Shown in pieces: positions 1 to 7,864 of a stretch of 24,883 nucleotides of DNA. The first letter of the stretch is position 1. Each line of letters begins with the position of its first letter. Made by a program: the position numbers and the translations under genes. The notes beneath the pieces are model-generated. The model saw nothing but the letters and a program-made list of their open reading frames with translations. It searched no databases and was not told the origin of the DNA. This DNA comes from VBDM01 sp049802235 (lineage in GTDB: Bacteria; Pseudomonadota; Gammaproteobacteria; Burkholderiales; SG8-39), in contig JBARMB010000089.1 of assembly GCA_049802235.1 (NCBI GenBank), positions 1-24,883 on the forward strand. The letters run 5' to 3'.

Positions 1-1
1 G

Positions 2-187
2 CCGAAGCTGCTGCTCGCCGACGAGCCCACGGGCAACCTCGACGCCGCCACCGGCGCCGGCGTCATCGATCTCATGTTCGAGCTGAACGCCGAGCGCGGC
101 ACGACCCTCGTGCTGGTCACGCACGACGAGGCGATCGCCAGCCGCTGCGCGCGCGTGGTGCGCCTCGCCGCCGGGCGCATCCAATGA
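2..187 (+). CDS. ABC transporter ATP-binding protein, C-terminal end (LolD/YbbA-type), partial
   Basis: Only the last 61 codons are inside the window; the gene begins to the left. The reading frame shows the Walker B and D-loop stretch LLLADEPTGNLD at residues 3-14 of the fragment, and the H-loop VTHDE. It ends with a short tail (VVRLAAGRIQ) typical of the small LolD/MacB/YbbA ATPases. Its stop codon lies 43 bases before an FtsX-type permease, so the two probably form one ABC system. By analogy with YbbA-YbbP it would drive a membrane-extraction or mechanotransmission cycle rather than solute import. The substrate cannot be told from the sequence. The Walker A region is not visible. Confidence 0.9.
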   Translation, partial: PKLLLADEPTGNLDAATGAGVIDLMFELNAERGTTLVLVTHDEAIASRCARVVRLAAGRIQ

Positions 188-230
188 GCATTGCAAGCCG
201 TTTTTTTAACCGCGCTGAAGGGATGCGCCC

Positions 231-2726
231 GTGACATCCCTGTCGCTCTCCTGGCGCATGCTGATGCGCGACTGGCGCGCGGGCGAGCTGCGGGTGCTGG
301 CGCTGGCGCTCGTCGTTGCCGTGGGCAGCGTCACCAGCGTGGCGTTTTTCGCCGATCGCGTGCAGCAGGCGCTCACGCACGAGGCCTATCGCCTGCTCGG
401 CGCCGACGTGCTGCTGATCGCCGATCATCCGTGGAATCCGGCTGTCCGCGACGCCATCGCGGCAAACGGCCTGCGCCCGGCCGAGAGCGTGAACTTCGTC
501 AGCATGGCAAGGGCGGGCGGCGAGGCGCTGCTCGCTTCGGTCAAGGCGGTGACGCCCGGTTATCCGCTGCGGGGAAAGTTGCGGGTGGCGGCGCAGCTCA
601 ACGCGCCGGACGCCGAAACCGCGACGATTCCGCCGCGCGGGACGGTGTGGCTCGACGAGCGTCTCACGGCGGCGCTCGGTGTCCGGGCCGGCGACACGGT
701 GGAACTCGGCGAGGCGCGCTTCACGGTGGGCGCGGTGCTGACGTTCGAGCCCGATCGCGGCGTGTCCTTCGTCAACATCGCGCCGCGCCTGCTGATGCAT
801 CTCGACGACCTGGCCGCGACCGGACTCATGCAGGCCGGCAGCCGCGCCACTTACCAGCTGTTCGGTGCCGGCGAGCGCGATCGGGTGGCGCAGTTCGAGC
901 AGTGGGTCAAGCCGCGGCTGGGCCGCGGCGAGCGCATGGAAAGCCTCGAAAACGCGCGGCCCGAAATCCGCGCCGGGCTCGATCGCGCGCGGCAGTTCCT
1001 CGGCCTGACCGCGATGCTCGCGGTGATTCTGTCGGCGGTGGCGATCGCCCTGGGCACGCGGCGCTACACCCGGCGGCATCTCGACGGCTACGCCGTGATG
1101 CGCTGTCTCGGCTCGGGCCAGCGGCAGTTGTTCGCGCTGTTCGCCGGTGAGTTCCTGTTGCTCGCTCTTGTCGCCTCGCTCGCCGGCTGCCTGCTCGGGT
1201 TTCTGGTCCAGGGATTGATCTCGCTGTGGCTGGCGAATCTAGTGTCGGCGGCGGCGCTGCCGCAACCCGGGCCCTGGCCGGCGCTGCAGGGGATCGCCGT
1301 CGGATTCACGCTTCTGCTCGGTTTCGCGCTGCCGCCGCTGCTGCAGCTGAAAAACGTTCCGGCGCTGCGCGTTCTGCGTCGCGACGTCGGCCCGCCGCAG
1401 CAAAGCGCGCTCGCCGTGTACGCACTCGGTCTGGCGGCGGTGTTCGCGCTGCTGTGGTGGCAGGCGGACGACCTGAAAATGGGAAGCTACGTGTTCGGCG
1501 GCTTCGCTGCGGCCTTCGGGCTGTTCGCCGCCGTCAGTTATGGCGCCCTGCATGCCGTCGGCCGGCTCGGACGCGCGGGCAGCGTGTCCTGGCGCTACGG
1601 TTTCGCCAATCTGGTTCGGCGTCCCGGCGCCAACACCGTGCAGATCGTCGCGCTTGCCCTGGGGCTCACCGCGATACTGCTGCTGACCTTCATCCGCGCC
1701 GACCTGATCGAATCGTGGCGCGCCCGGTTGCCGCCGGATGCGCCCGACCGGTTCCTCGTCGGCATCCAGCCCGAACAAGTCGCGCCGCTCGCCGGATTTC
1801 TCCAGCGCAACGGCGTGCCCTCGCTGCGGAGCTTTCCCATCGTGCGGGCGCGCCTGGTCAGCATCAACGGCCGCGAGGTAGGCGCCGCGGACTATAGTGA
1901 CGAGCGCGCCCGGCGCCAGGTCGAGCGCGAATTCAACCTCACCTGGCTTTCGCAGCTGCCGGCGGACAACCAGGTGAGCGCTGGCGCATGGTTTTCGGAC
2001 GCGGACTTCGCCAACGGCGCGATCTCGGTCGAGTACTGGATTGCCGAGCGCCTCGGCATCCGGCTCGGCGACCGGCTCGAGTTCCTGTCCGCGGGACAAA
2101 CTTTCGCCGCGCCCGTGACCAGCATCCGCAAGCTCGAGTGGGATTCGATGCGGCCGAATTTCTTTTTCGTCGCCACGCCGCGGCTGCTCGAGCACTTTCC
2201 CGCCAGCTACATGGCGAGCTTCCGCGCCCCGGGCGGCGACGCACAGCTCACGCTGCGGCTGTCGCAGGCATTTCCGAACGTGACCGTGATCGACGTCGGC
2301 GTCATCCTGCGCCAAGTGCAGGAGATGATGGACCAGCTCATCCGCGCGGTGGAATTCGTATTCCTGTTCGCGCTGGTGGCAGGGTTGCTGGTGCTGTACG
2401 CGGCGCTGCTGGCGACGCGCGATGAGCGCGTGCAGGAGGCGGCGGTGATGCGGGTGCTGGGAGCGAGCCGTCGCCAGGTGCTCGCGGCGCAGCGCGCCGA
2501 ATTCGCCGCGCTGGGCCTGATCGCCGGGCTGCTCGCGTCTTTCGGCGCCGCGGTGATCGGCTATGTGCTGGCGACGCGCGTGTTCCAGCTCGAGTATCAC
2601 GCGAGCGGCTGGGTCTGGCTCGTCGGGCCTGTGCTGGGATTGATCTGCGTCGCGCTCAACGCCTGGGCCGGCGCGCGCGCCGCGCTCAACCAACCGCCGA
2701 TCGCAGCGCTGCGCGAAGCCGCATGA
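231..2726 (+). CDS. FtsX-like ABC transporter permease, YbbP family
   Basis: This 831-residue inner-membrane protein is the probable partner of the ATPase just upstream. A first membrane helix (about residues 19-40, VLALALVVAVGSVTSVAFF) is followed by a MacB-like periplasmic domain to about residue 250. A first FtsX block of helices (about 255-385) and further helices (about 395-440 and 465-490) come next, then a second periplasmic stretch. The C-terminal FtsX block (about 700-820) carries the usual VMRVLGASRRQVL loop. This double layout with 8-10 helices is that of YbbP-type permeases. The start is a GTG preceded by a GAAGGG-like ribosome site. The last codons overlap the next gene by 4 bases, which suggests coupled translation. 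The family is linked to lipoprotein or lysophospholipid handling, but the cargo is unknown here. Confidence 0.88.
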   Translation: MTSLSLSWRMLMRDWRAGELRVLALALVVAVGSVTSVAFFADRVQQALTHEAYRLLGADVLLIADHPWNPAVRDAIAANGLRPAESVNFVSMARAGGEALLASVKAVTPGYPLRGKLRVAAQLNAPDAETATIPPRGTVWLDERLTAALGVRAGDTVELGEARFTVGAVLTFEPDRGVSFVNIAPRLLMHLDDLAATGLMQAGSRATYQLFGAGERDRVAQFEQWVKPRLGRGERMESLENARPEIRAGLDRARQFLGLTAMLAVILSAVAIALGTRRYTRRHLDGYAVMRCLGSGQRQLFALFAGEFLLLALVASLAGCLLGFLVQGLISLWLANLVSAAALPQPGPWPALQGIAVGFTLLLGFALPPLLQLKNVPALRVLRRDVGPPQQSALAVYALGLAAVFALLWWQADDLKMGSYVFGGFAAAFGLFAAVSYGALHAVGRLGRAGSVSWRYGFANLVRRPGANTVQIVALALGLTAILLLTFIRADLIESWRARLPPDAPDRFLVGIQPEQVAPLAGFLQRNGVPSLRSFPIVRARLVSINGREVGAADYSDERARRQVEREFNLTWLSQLPADNQVSAGAWFSDADFANGAISVEYWIAERLGIRLGDRLEFLSAGQTFAAPVTSIRKLEWDSMRPNFFFVATPRLLEHFPASYMASFRAPGGDAQLTLRLSQAFPNVTVIDVGVILRQVQEMMDQLIRAVEFVFLFALVAGLLVLYAALLATRDERVQEAAVMRVLGASRRQVLAAQRAEFAALGLIAGLLASFGAAVIGYVLATRVFQLEYHASGWVWLVGPVLGLICVALNAWAGARAALNQPPIAALREAA

Positions 2727-3112
2727 ACGCACCGCAGGCTCCTTACGAGCAGCTCGGCGGCGACGAGAAAGTCCGCGAGCTGGTCGGGCGCTTCTACGAT
2801 CTCATGGACAGCGTGCCGGAGTTCGCGGGCATCCGCAAACTGCACCAGCCGGTCCTTTCCCAGGCGCGCGAGAAGCTCTATCTGTATCTCTCGGGTTGGC
2901 TCGGCGGCCCGCAATTGTATACAGAGAAGTTCGGCCACCCGATGCTCCGCGCCCGGCATCTGCCGTTTGCGATCGGCACGCCCGAGCGCGACCAGTGGAT
3001 GGCGTGCATGAGCAGGGCGATGCAGGAGTCCGGGATCGACGACGATCTGCGGCAGGGGCTATACAATGCTTTTTTCAAGACCGCCGACTGGATGCGCAAC
3101 CGGAAAGATTGA
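2723..3112 (+). CDS. Group II truncated hemoglobin
   Basis: This 129-residue globin has the short 2-over-2 fold length. Expected group II landmarks are present: Tyr25 in the B helix (RFYDLM), the proximal His79 (RARHLPF) and the group II signature Trp92 at G8 (RDQWMACM). Such proteins bind O2, NO or related ligands at heme and are usually linked to NO detoxification or redox stress. Which of these applies here is not shown by the sequence. The ATG overlaps the stop of the permease by 4 bases, and its own stop overlaps the start of rmuC as TGATG. It therefore lies in a compact three-gene run whose members have no obvious shared function. Confidence 0.92.
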   Translation: MNAPQAPYEQLGGDEKVRELVGRFYDLMDSVPEFAGIRKLHQPVLSQAREKLYLYLSGWLGGPQLYTEKFGHPMLRARHLPFAIGTPERDQWMACMSRAMQESGIDDDLRQGLYNAFFKTADWMRNRKD

Positions 3113-4416
3113 TGGCCGAGACGCTGCTTATTGTCATCGCACTGCTCGCAATCGCGATGGTCGCGTTGCAGCTCTGGCTGCTGGCGCGCAGCCGCTCAGG
3201 AGCGTCCCAGGACCTGGAGCGGCTTTCCCGCGAATTGCGCGACGAGATCGCCGCCGGGCGCAGGGAGGCGCGCGAATCCGCCCAGTCCCAGCGCACCGAA
3301 CTCTCGGGCGGGCTGAATCAGTTCAGCCAGACGCTGCTCGCCCAGATGACCGGTATCGCGAGCATCCAGAACAACCAGATCGACTCCTTTGCGCAGCAGC
3401 TCGCCAAGCTGGTGGAGTCTAACGAGCTGCGCCTGAAGGAAGTACGCAACACGCTCGAATCCAAGCTCAAGGAACTGCAGACCGAGAACTCGGCCAAGCT
3501 CGAGGAGATGCGCAAGACGGTCGACGAGAAACTCCACGCGACGCTGGAGAAGCGCCTCGGCGAATCGTTCAAGCAGGTGAGCGACCAACTCGAGCAGGTG
3601 CACAAGGGCCTGGGCGAGATGCAGACGCTCGCCGCGGGCGTGGGTGATCTAAAGCGTGTGTTGACGAACGTGAAAACGCGCGGCACCTGGGGCGAGGTGC
3701 AACTCGGTGCGCTGCTGGAACAGACTCTTACCGCCGAGCAATACGCCGTCAACGTCGCCACGCTGCCGGGTTCCGCCGAGCGCGTGGAATTCGCCATCAA
3801 GCTCCCCGGGCGCAGCGGCGCCCAGCCGGTGTGGCTGCCGATCGATTCCAAGTTCCCCATCGAGGATTACGATCGCCTGCTTGCAGCGCAGGAACGCGCC
3901 GACCCGGTGGGGGTGGAAGAGGCCGGCAGAGCGCTGGAGAACCGGCTCAAACTCGAAGCAAGGACCATCCACGAAAAATACATCGGCCCGCCGCACACGA
4001 CCGATTTCGCCCTGCTGTTCCTGCCGACCGAGGGCTTGTACGCCGAGGCTTTGCGTCGTCCCGGCCTCGCCGATTTTCTGCAGCGGGAGCACCGCGTAAC
4101 GATCACCGGTCCCAACAACCTCGCGGCTTTGCTGAACGCGCTGCAGATGGGCTTCCGCACGCTCGCAATCGAGCAGCGCTCGAGTGAGGTGTGGGAATTG
4201 CTCTCTGCGGTAAAAACCGAGTTCGGCAAATTCGGCGACGTATTGGCGAAGACCAAGGACCAGCTCGAGACCGTGACCAGGTCCATAGGCCAGGCCGAGG
4301 TCCGCACTCGCCAGATGGCGAAAAAACTGAAGGACGTCGAGGCGCTTCCCGCGCCGAAAGCCGCGAAGCTGCTCGGCGAGCCGGAGGAACCGGAAGAGGA
4401 CGACGCGGCGGCATAG
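3112..4416 (+). CDS. rmuC: DNA recombination protein RmuC
   Basis: This 434-residue protein has one N-terminal membrane helix (residues 2-24, rich in Leu, Ile, Ala). A long charged coiled coil follows (about 30-175), then the conserved RmuC domain (about 180-385). Family hallmarks there include TRGTWGEVQLGALLEQ, the PIDSKFPIEDY nuclease-like stretch, DFALLFLPTEGLYAEALR and ITGPNNLAALLNAL. RmuC limits recombination at short inverted repeats in E. coli and has a restriction-endonuclease-like core. The acidic tail (EPEEPEEDDAAA) is poorly conserved in general. The ATG at 3112 overlaps the hemoglobin stop; in-frame upstream sequence exists but would lie inside the globin gene. The next gene is convergent with only 20 bases between them. 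Confidence 0.95.
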   Translation: MAETLLIVIALLAIAMVALQLWLLARSRSGASQDLERLSRELRDEIAAGRREARESAQSQRTELSGGLNQFSQTLLAQMTGIASIQNNQIDSFAQQLAKLVESNELRLKEVRNTLESKLKELQTENSAKLEEMRKTVDEKLHATLEKRLGESFKQVSDQLEQVHKGLGEMQTLAAGVGDLKRVLTNVKTRGTWGEVQLGALLEQTLTAEQYAVNVATLPGSAERVEFAIKLPGRSGAQPVWLPIDSKFPIEDYDRLLAAQERADPVGVEEAGRALENRLKLEARTIHEKYIGPPHTTDFALLFLPTEGLYAEALRRPGLADFLQREHRVTITGPNNLAALLNALQMGFRTLAIEQRSSEVWELLSAVKTEFGKFGDVLAKTKDQLETVTRSIGQAEVRTRQMAKKLKDVEALPAPKAAKLLGEPEEPEEDDAAA

Positions 4417-4436
4417 CGGTCCGATCGGCGGTCCGC

Positions 4437-4925
4437 CTACGCCTTGCCGAACTGGAAGGTGTTCCGCGTCCGCTTGGCCGCGTACATTGCCGCGTCCGCC
4501 GCCCGGACGAGAGCGACCGGGTCCTCGGCGTCGCCGGGAAAGATCGCGATGCCGATGCTTGCGCCGAGGCGGACCTCCTGTTTCCGCCTGCTCGAGTAAG
4601 AGCTCGAAGGAAGCGCGTCGATGATTTTCCCGGCGACCGTTCCGGCATCCAGGCGGTCCGCGATCCTGGGCAGGACCACGGTGAATTCGTCGCCCCCGAT
4701 GCGAGCGACGGTATCGGATTCGCGCACCCGCTGCTGGATCCTTTCGACAACGATTTTCAGGACCTCGTCGCCGGCGTCGTGCCCCACGGCATCGTTTATG
4801 AGCTTGAACCTGTCGAGATCGAGGTGGAGCAGTGGCGAGAAGTCGTTTGTGCCCGGCGCTGATCGCCGAGTTACGGGTGGAATGCTCGCGCCGACGCTTG
4901 TTCGCCGGCTCGCAGGTTGAGGTGT
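4437..4925 (-). pseudogene. Diguanylate cyclase (GGDEF domain) remnant, N-terminal part missing
   Basis: The C-terminal two thirds of a GGDEF domain are intact on the minus strand: the metal-binding stretch LDLDRFKLINDAVGHDAGDE (about 4767-4826), an inhibitory-site RESD, the catalytic GGDEF (RIGGDEFTVVLPR) and the closing DAAMYAAKRTRN. The open frame runs only from 4925, and the only start I can place is GTG at 4787, inside the domain. A normal gene would continue upstream through the LTGLPNRR helix and a sensor region. A diverged echo of that helix (TCEPANKRRR) is readable in a neighbouring frame near 4890-4920, so a frameshift near 4835-4850 plus upstream decay is plausible. No sensor domain is recognisable up to 5118. 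The intact core would not make c-di-GMP as it stands. Confidence 0.7.
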
Positions 4926-5117
4926 TCAAACGCCGACAGGCTTTTCCAGGCGTGGAGTTCCCAATGCCCGAAAACGTGACGTAAGTCTCGCCGCCAGCCT
5001 TCCGGAAGGCGGTTTCGATCCGTTTTGCTCCTGGCATTACTTTTGCTCATATACCGGCAGGCCCGCTCGATGAGCGGATCCAGGAAACTGGGCCTTAACT
5101 GACGGAGGAAATGAATC
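4926..5117. other. Stretch without an assignable gene
   Basis: On the minus strand this is probably the decayed 5' part of the GGDEF gene, but I recognise no domain in any frame. On the plus strand it is the leader of the small exported protein, with a GGAGGAA ribosome site at about 5103-5109. I see no clear sigma-70 promoter. Confidence 0.4.
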
Positions 5118-5345
5118 ATGTATAAATTGAGTGTTCTGGCAGGTTGCGCGCTGTTGGCCGTTTCCGCCTATGCGGCCGATCCCCGGATGAAAACGTCGAA
5201 CACGGCCGACCCGGCCGTTGCCATGAAGCAGGTGCGGAAAGCGCCGGCGCGCATTGCCGCGGCGACGCCGTCGAAGCCCGACCAGGGCGATTCCCGCTCG
5301 AACGACTACCGCGTGGAACGGGAAAGCTGCTGCGGCCCGCAGTAA
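5118..5345 (+). CDS. Small exported protein with C-terminal Cys-Cys motif
   Basis: This 75-residue protein starts at an ATG with a good GGAGGAA site about 9 bases upstream. The N-terminus is a clear Sec signal peptide: Lys3, then a hydrophobic core, then an AYA-A cleavage site after about residue 19. The mature part of about 56 residues is basic and rich in Ala, Pro and Lys. It has no membrane helix and ends in CCGPQ, the only cysteines of the mature protein. They could form a vicinal disulfide, dimerise the protein or bind a metal. I do not recognise the family. It precedes a response regulator by 73 bases on the same strand and may share a transcript with it. Confidence 0.65.
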   Translation: MYKLSVLAGCALLAVSAYAADPRMKTSNTADPAVAMKQVRKAPARIAAATPSKPDQGDSRSNDYRVERESCCGPQ

Positions 5346-5418
5346 TCGTGACCGCAGAGAGCCGCGAGAACGCACCTCGTTCTCCCTCGGCTCGGCGAGC
5401 CCAACAAGGAGATTTGCC

Positions 5419-5784
5419 ATGTCAGCCAAGAAAATCCTGATTGTCGACGACTCGGCCACAGACCGCCAGTTCTTCCTGGAGGCATTGACCCGTCACGGCT
5501 ATGAATGCATCACCGCAAACGACGGCGCCGAGGGTATCGACAGGGCGAAAATCGACCAGCCGGACCTGATCCTGATGGATGTCGTCATGCCCGGCATAGA
5601 CGGCTACAAGGCGACGCGAACTATCGCCCACGACGACGCGACGAAGCACATTCCCGTGATAATTTGCACCAGCAGGAGCCAGGAAACCGACCGGCTCTGG
5701 GGCATGCGCCAGGGGGCCAAGGACTTCCTGGTCAAGCCGATCAACGCGAAAGAACTGGTCGCTAAGGTCGCCGCCGCGTCCTGA
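5419..5784 (+). CDS. Single-domain response regulator, PilH/CheY-like
   Basis: This 121-residue protein is one receiver domain with no output domain. All key residues are present: the acidic pair Asp10-Asp11 (IVDDS), phospho-acceptor Asp54 (ILMDVVMPG), switch Thr84 (IICTS) and Lys106 (LVKPIN). The stretch QETDRLWGMRQGAKDFLVKP is very close to what I recall of PilH of the twitching-motility Chp system. PilH is therefore the best guess, although no pil or che genes are nearby. The ATG at 5419 has an AAGGAG site 7 bases upstream; the open frame extends further up but without a ribosome site. A strong hairpin at 5872-5901 follows. Confidence 0.88.
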   Translation: MSAKKILIVDDSATDRQFFLEALTRHGYECITANDGAEGIDRAKIDQPDLILMDVVMPGIDGYKATRTIAHDDATKHIPVIICTSRSQETDRLWGMRQGAKDFLVKPINAKELVAKVAAAS

Positions 5785-5871
5785 ATCAACACGCCGGGCA
5801 AGCGGCCTGACTTTACCGCTGTGGCCTTGAACTCCTCACTATAGCAGTTCGTTTTCCCCGGACCGACTTCA

Positions 5872-5910
5872 ACACCCCCAAGCTCGTTAGCTTGGGGGTG
5901 TCAATTTTAT
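5872..5910 (+). terminator. Perfect 13-bp hairpin, probable terminator after the response regulator
   Basis: ACACCCCCAAGCT (5872-5884) and AGCTTGGGGGTGT (5889-5901) are exact reverse complements around the loop CGTT. A short T-containing tail (CAATTTTAT) follows. The stem is long and GC-rich while the U-tract is short, so termination is likely but could be partial. It lies 88 bases past the response regulator stop and well before the SET gene. Confidence 0.7.
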
Positions 5911-6050
5911 CGGCGGAAGATTGCCGACCAGACGATTTTCAGGTTACGCATCTTCCAATGAGTCAAGGTAAACTCCGGCTTGACCCGGCATGTTGCTCGG
6001 TATATTGCTATACGTTGCGTTATTGCCATTAGCGGAATTTTGATTCAGTC
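5911..6050 (+). promoter_or_regulatory. AT-richer leader of the SET-domain gene, weak candidate promoter
   Basis: This stretch is visibly poorer in G and C than the flanking genes. A TTGACC element at 5980-5985 and TATATT at 6001-6006 resemble -35 and -10 boxes, but the spacing of 15 bases is short. No convincing ribosome site precedes the ATG at 6051. The composition suggests a separately transcribed and possibly acquired gene. Confidence 0.3.
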
Positions 6051-6515
6051 ATGCCGGATACAAGACGACGCAAGACCCATCGGCGCATCACCGTGCGCAA
6101 TTCCAATATTCACGGCAAGGGGGTTTTCGCCACCACGTTCATACCCCGGGGCACGCGCATCATCGAATACAAAGGCACGCGCATCAGCGAGGACGCGGCC
6201 GATGAGAAGTACGGCGGCAACGAAAGCCCCCACACGTTTCTGTTCCTGCTCGACAACCGGATGGTGATCGACGCCAGCCATGACGGCAATTCGGCGCGCT
6301 GGATCAATCATAGCTGCGCCGCGAATTGCGAGACGAACGAGGAAAATGGGCGCATGTTCATCGACGCGATTTGCGACATCCAGCCCCGCGAAGAGTTGAC
6401 CTATGACTACAACCTGATCGTCGAGGAACGCCATACTCCGGCGCTGAAACGGTTCTATGCCTGCGGCTGCGGCACCGGCAAATGCCGGGACACGATGCTC
6501 GGGGCGAAGCGCTGA
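6051..6515 (+). CDS. SET-domain protein (putative protein-lysine methyltransferase)
   Basis: This 154-residue protein is almost only a SET domain. It has the first SAM motif HGKGVFA (residues 21-27), the central INHSCAANC (85-93, the knot-forming NHSC motif) and ELTYDYN (115-121) with the catalytic-type tyrosine. A post-SET cysteine cluster of the form CxCx4C follows (Cys138, Cys140, Cys145; CGCGTGKC). With Cys89 these would hold a zinc ion, as in eukaryotic SET enzymes. The family transfers methyl groups from SAM to protein lysines; the target in a bacterium is unknown. The N-terminus is very basic (MPDTRRRKTHRR), which could help bind nucleic acid or an acidic partner. The gene stands alone after an AT-richer leader and converges on moeA. 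Confidence 0.88.
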   Translation: MPDTRRRKTHRRITVRNSNIHGKGVFATTFIPRGTRIIEYKGTRISEDAADEKYGGNESPHTFLFLLDNRMVIDASHDGNSARWINHSCAANCETNEENGRMFIDAICDIQPREELTYDYNLIVEERHTPALKRFYACGCGTGKCRDTMLGAKR

Positions 6516-6545
6516 CGTGAGCACGGGTACTACGCAGGAGCGATG

Positions 6546-6594
6546 AATCCCCCCGCCCCGCTGTCGCGGGGCCACCTCCTTCGACAAGGGGATT
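6546..6594. terminator. Nested palindrome between convergent genes (probable two-way terminator or dispersed repeat)
   Basis: An inner stem CCCCGC (6556-6561) pairs with GCGGGG (6566-6571) around the loop TGTC. An outer 7-bp stem AATCCCC (6546-6552) pairs with GGGGATT (6588-6594). The right end touches the stop of moeA. The location between convergent genes fits a terminator. The nested, GC-rich layout also resembles dispersed palindromes common in betaproteobacterial intergenic DNA; no second copy is present in this window. Confidence 0.5.
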
Positions 6595-7864
6595 AAACCA
6601 GACCGTCCATCGGCATTACGTCGACGTAATCGCCGGCCTTGACGCTGCCCTGGTCGTGGCCGAGCACTACGAAGCAGTTGGCTTCCGACATCGAGCGCAG
6701 GATTCCCGAGCCTTGCGCGCCGGTAAGGCGCACGCCCCACTCGCCGTTCGTCAGCTGCAGGATGCCGCGCTGGTACTCGGTACGGCCCGGCTTTTTCCGT
6801 ATCGGCGATTCCGATTTTGCGCGTAGCAGCGGTAGATCGCAGTCGCTGCGGCCCATCATGGTGAGCAGCGCGCCGCGCACGAAGTGGTAGAAGGTCACCA
6901 TGACCGCGACCGGATTGCCGGGCAGGCCGAAGAGATAGGCCGATCTTCCGTCGATTTCGATTCTGCCAAACGCCATCGGCCGACCCGGGCGCATGGCGAT
7001 TTTCCAGAAAACGACTTCGCCGAGCTTGGCCATCATCTGCTTGGTGAAATCTGCTTCGCCCACCGACACGCCGCCCGAGGTGACCACCGCGTCGGCGCTG
7101 GCGGCGGCCTGACGAAACGCTGCTTCGAGCTTCGCCGGATCGTCACGCACCACGCCCATGTCGATCACCTCGCAGCCGAGGCGCGTGAGCATGCCCCAGA
7201 GCGTGTAGCGGTTGGAGTCGTAGACTTCGCCGGGCTTCAGTTTCTGTCCGACCGAGACGAGTTCGTCGCCGGTGGAGAAGAACGCCACTTTCAGCTTGCG
7301 CCGCACGCTGACTTCGCCGATGCCGAGCGATGCGATCAATCCGAGTTCGGAGGGACGCAGCAGCGTTCGCGCGTGCAGTGCCGGCTGACCTTGCTGGAGA
7401 TCTTCGCCGGCGAGCCTGCGATTCTGTCCCGGTTCCAGGCCGGGCGGAATGCTGATGCGGTTTCCCGTCGCCGTCACCAGTTCCTGGATCACGACCGTAT
7501 CGGTGCCTGTGGGCATCACCGCGCCCGTCATGACGCGCACGCACTCGCCGCGCTTCACCTGGCCCGTGAATTCCCTGCCGGCGTAAGCCGTGCCGATTTC
7601 GGTGAGGGTCACCGGCTCGCCGGCGCCCAGGTCGTCGTTGCGCACCGCGTAGCCGTCCATCGCCGAGTTGTTGTGCGCCGGGACGTCGATCGGAGAGACG
7701 ATGTCCTCGGCGAGCACGCGGCCGAGCGCGGCGCGCACGGGAAGTTTTTCGATCCCGGAGATCGGCTTGACGAACGAGCGGATGACTTCGTTCGCCTTGG
7801 CGACCGGGAGTGCGTCCGGATCATAGTCGCTGACGCAGCTGATAACGTTCCGAAGAGTGGTCAT
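6593..7864 (-). CDS. moeA: Molybdopterin molybdenumtransferase MoeA
   Basis: MoeA inserts molybdate into adenylylated molybdopterin, the step that makes active Moco. The 423-residue length is standard. Signature stretches are HNNSAMDGYAVR (about residues 64-75), STGDELVSVGQ, DSNRYTLWGM, SGGVSVGEADF (the MPT-binding region), AMRPGRPMAFG and LFGLPGNPVAVMVTF. Domain order is the usual MoeA N-terminal, domain-2, MoCF-fold and C-terminal arrangement. It is the last gene of the leftward cofactor arm, separated from mobA by 145 bases rather than tightly packed, so it may have its own promoter. The start ATG lies a few bases from a GGTG-poor leader with no strong ribosome site. Confidence 0.96.
   Translation of the reverse strand: MTTLRNVISCVSDYDPDALPVAKANEVIRSFVKPISGIEKLPVRAALGRVLAEDIVSPIDVPAHNNSAMDGYAVRNDDLGAGEPVTLTEIGTAYAGREFTGQVKRGECVRVMTGAVMPTGTDTVVIQELVTATGNRISIPPGLEPGQNRRLAGEDLQQGQPALHARTLLRPSELGLIASLGIGEVSVRRKLKVAFFSTGDELVSVGQKLKPGEVYDSNRYTLWGMLTRLGCEVIDMGVVRDDPAKLEAAFRQAAASADAVVTSGGVSVGEADFTKQMMAKLGEVVFWKIAMRPGRPMAFGRIEIDGRSAYLFGLPGNPVAVMVTFYHFVRGALLTMMGRSDCDLPLLRAKSESPIRKKPGRTEYQRGILQLTNGEWGVRLTGAQGSGILRSMSEANCFVVLGHDQGSVKAGDYVDVMPMDGLV

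Noticed and set aside
1239..2732. Long minus-strand open frame opposite the permease
   Set aside because: It is rich in Arg, His, Gln and Gly with no domain, as expected for the antisense of a GC-rich gene; the plus-strand frame has clear FtsX features.
5872..5901. End hairpin of an IS200/IS605-type element
   Set aside because: The hairpin is perfect but there is no transposase gene or second end nearby; a terminator is the simpler reading.
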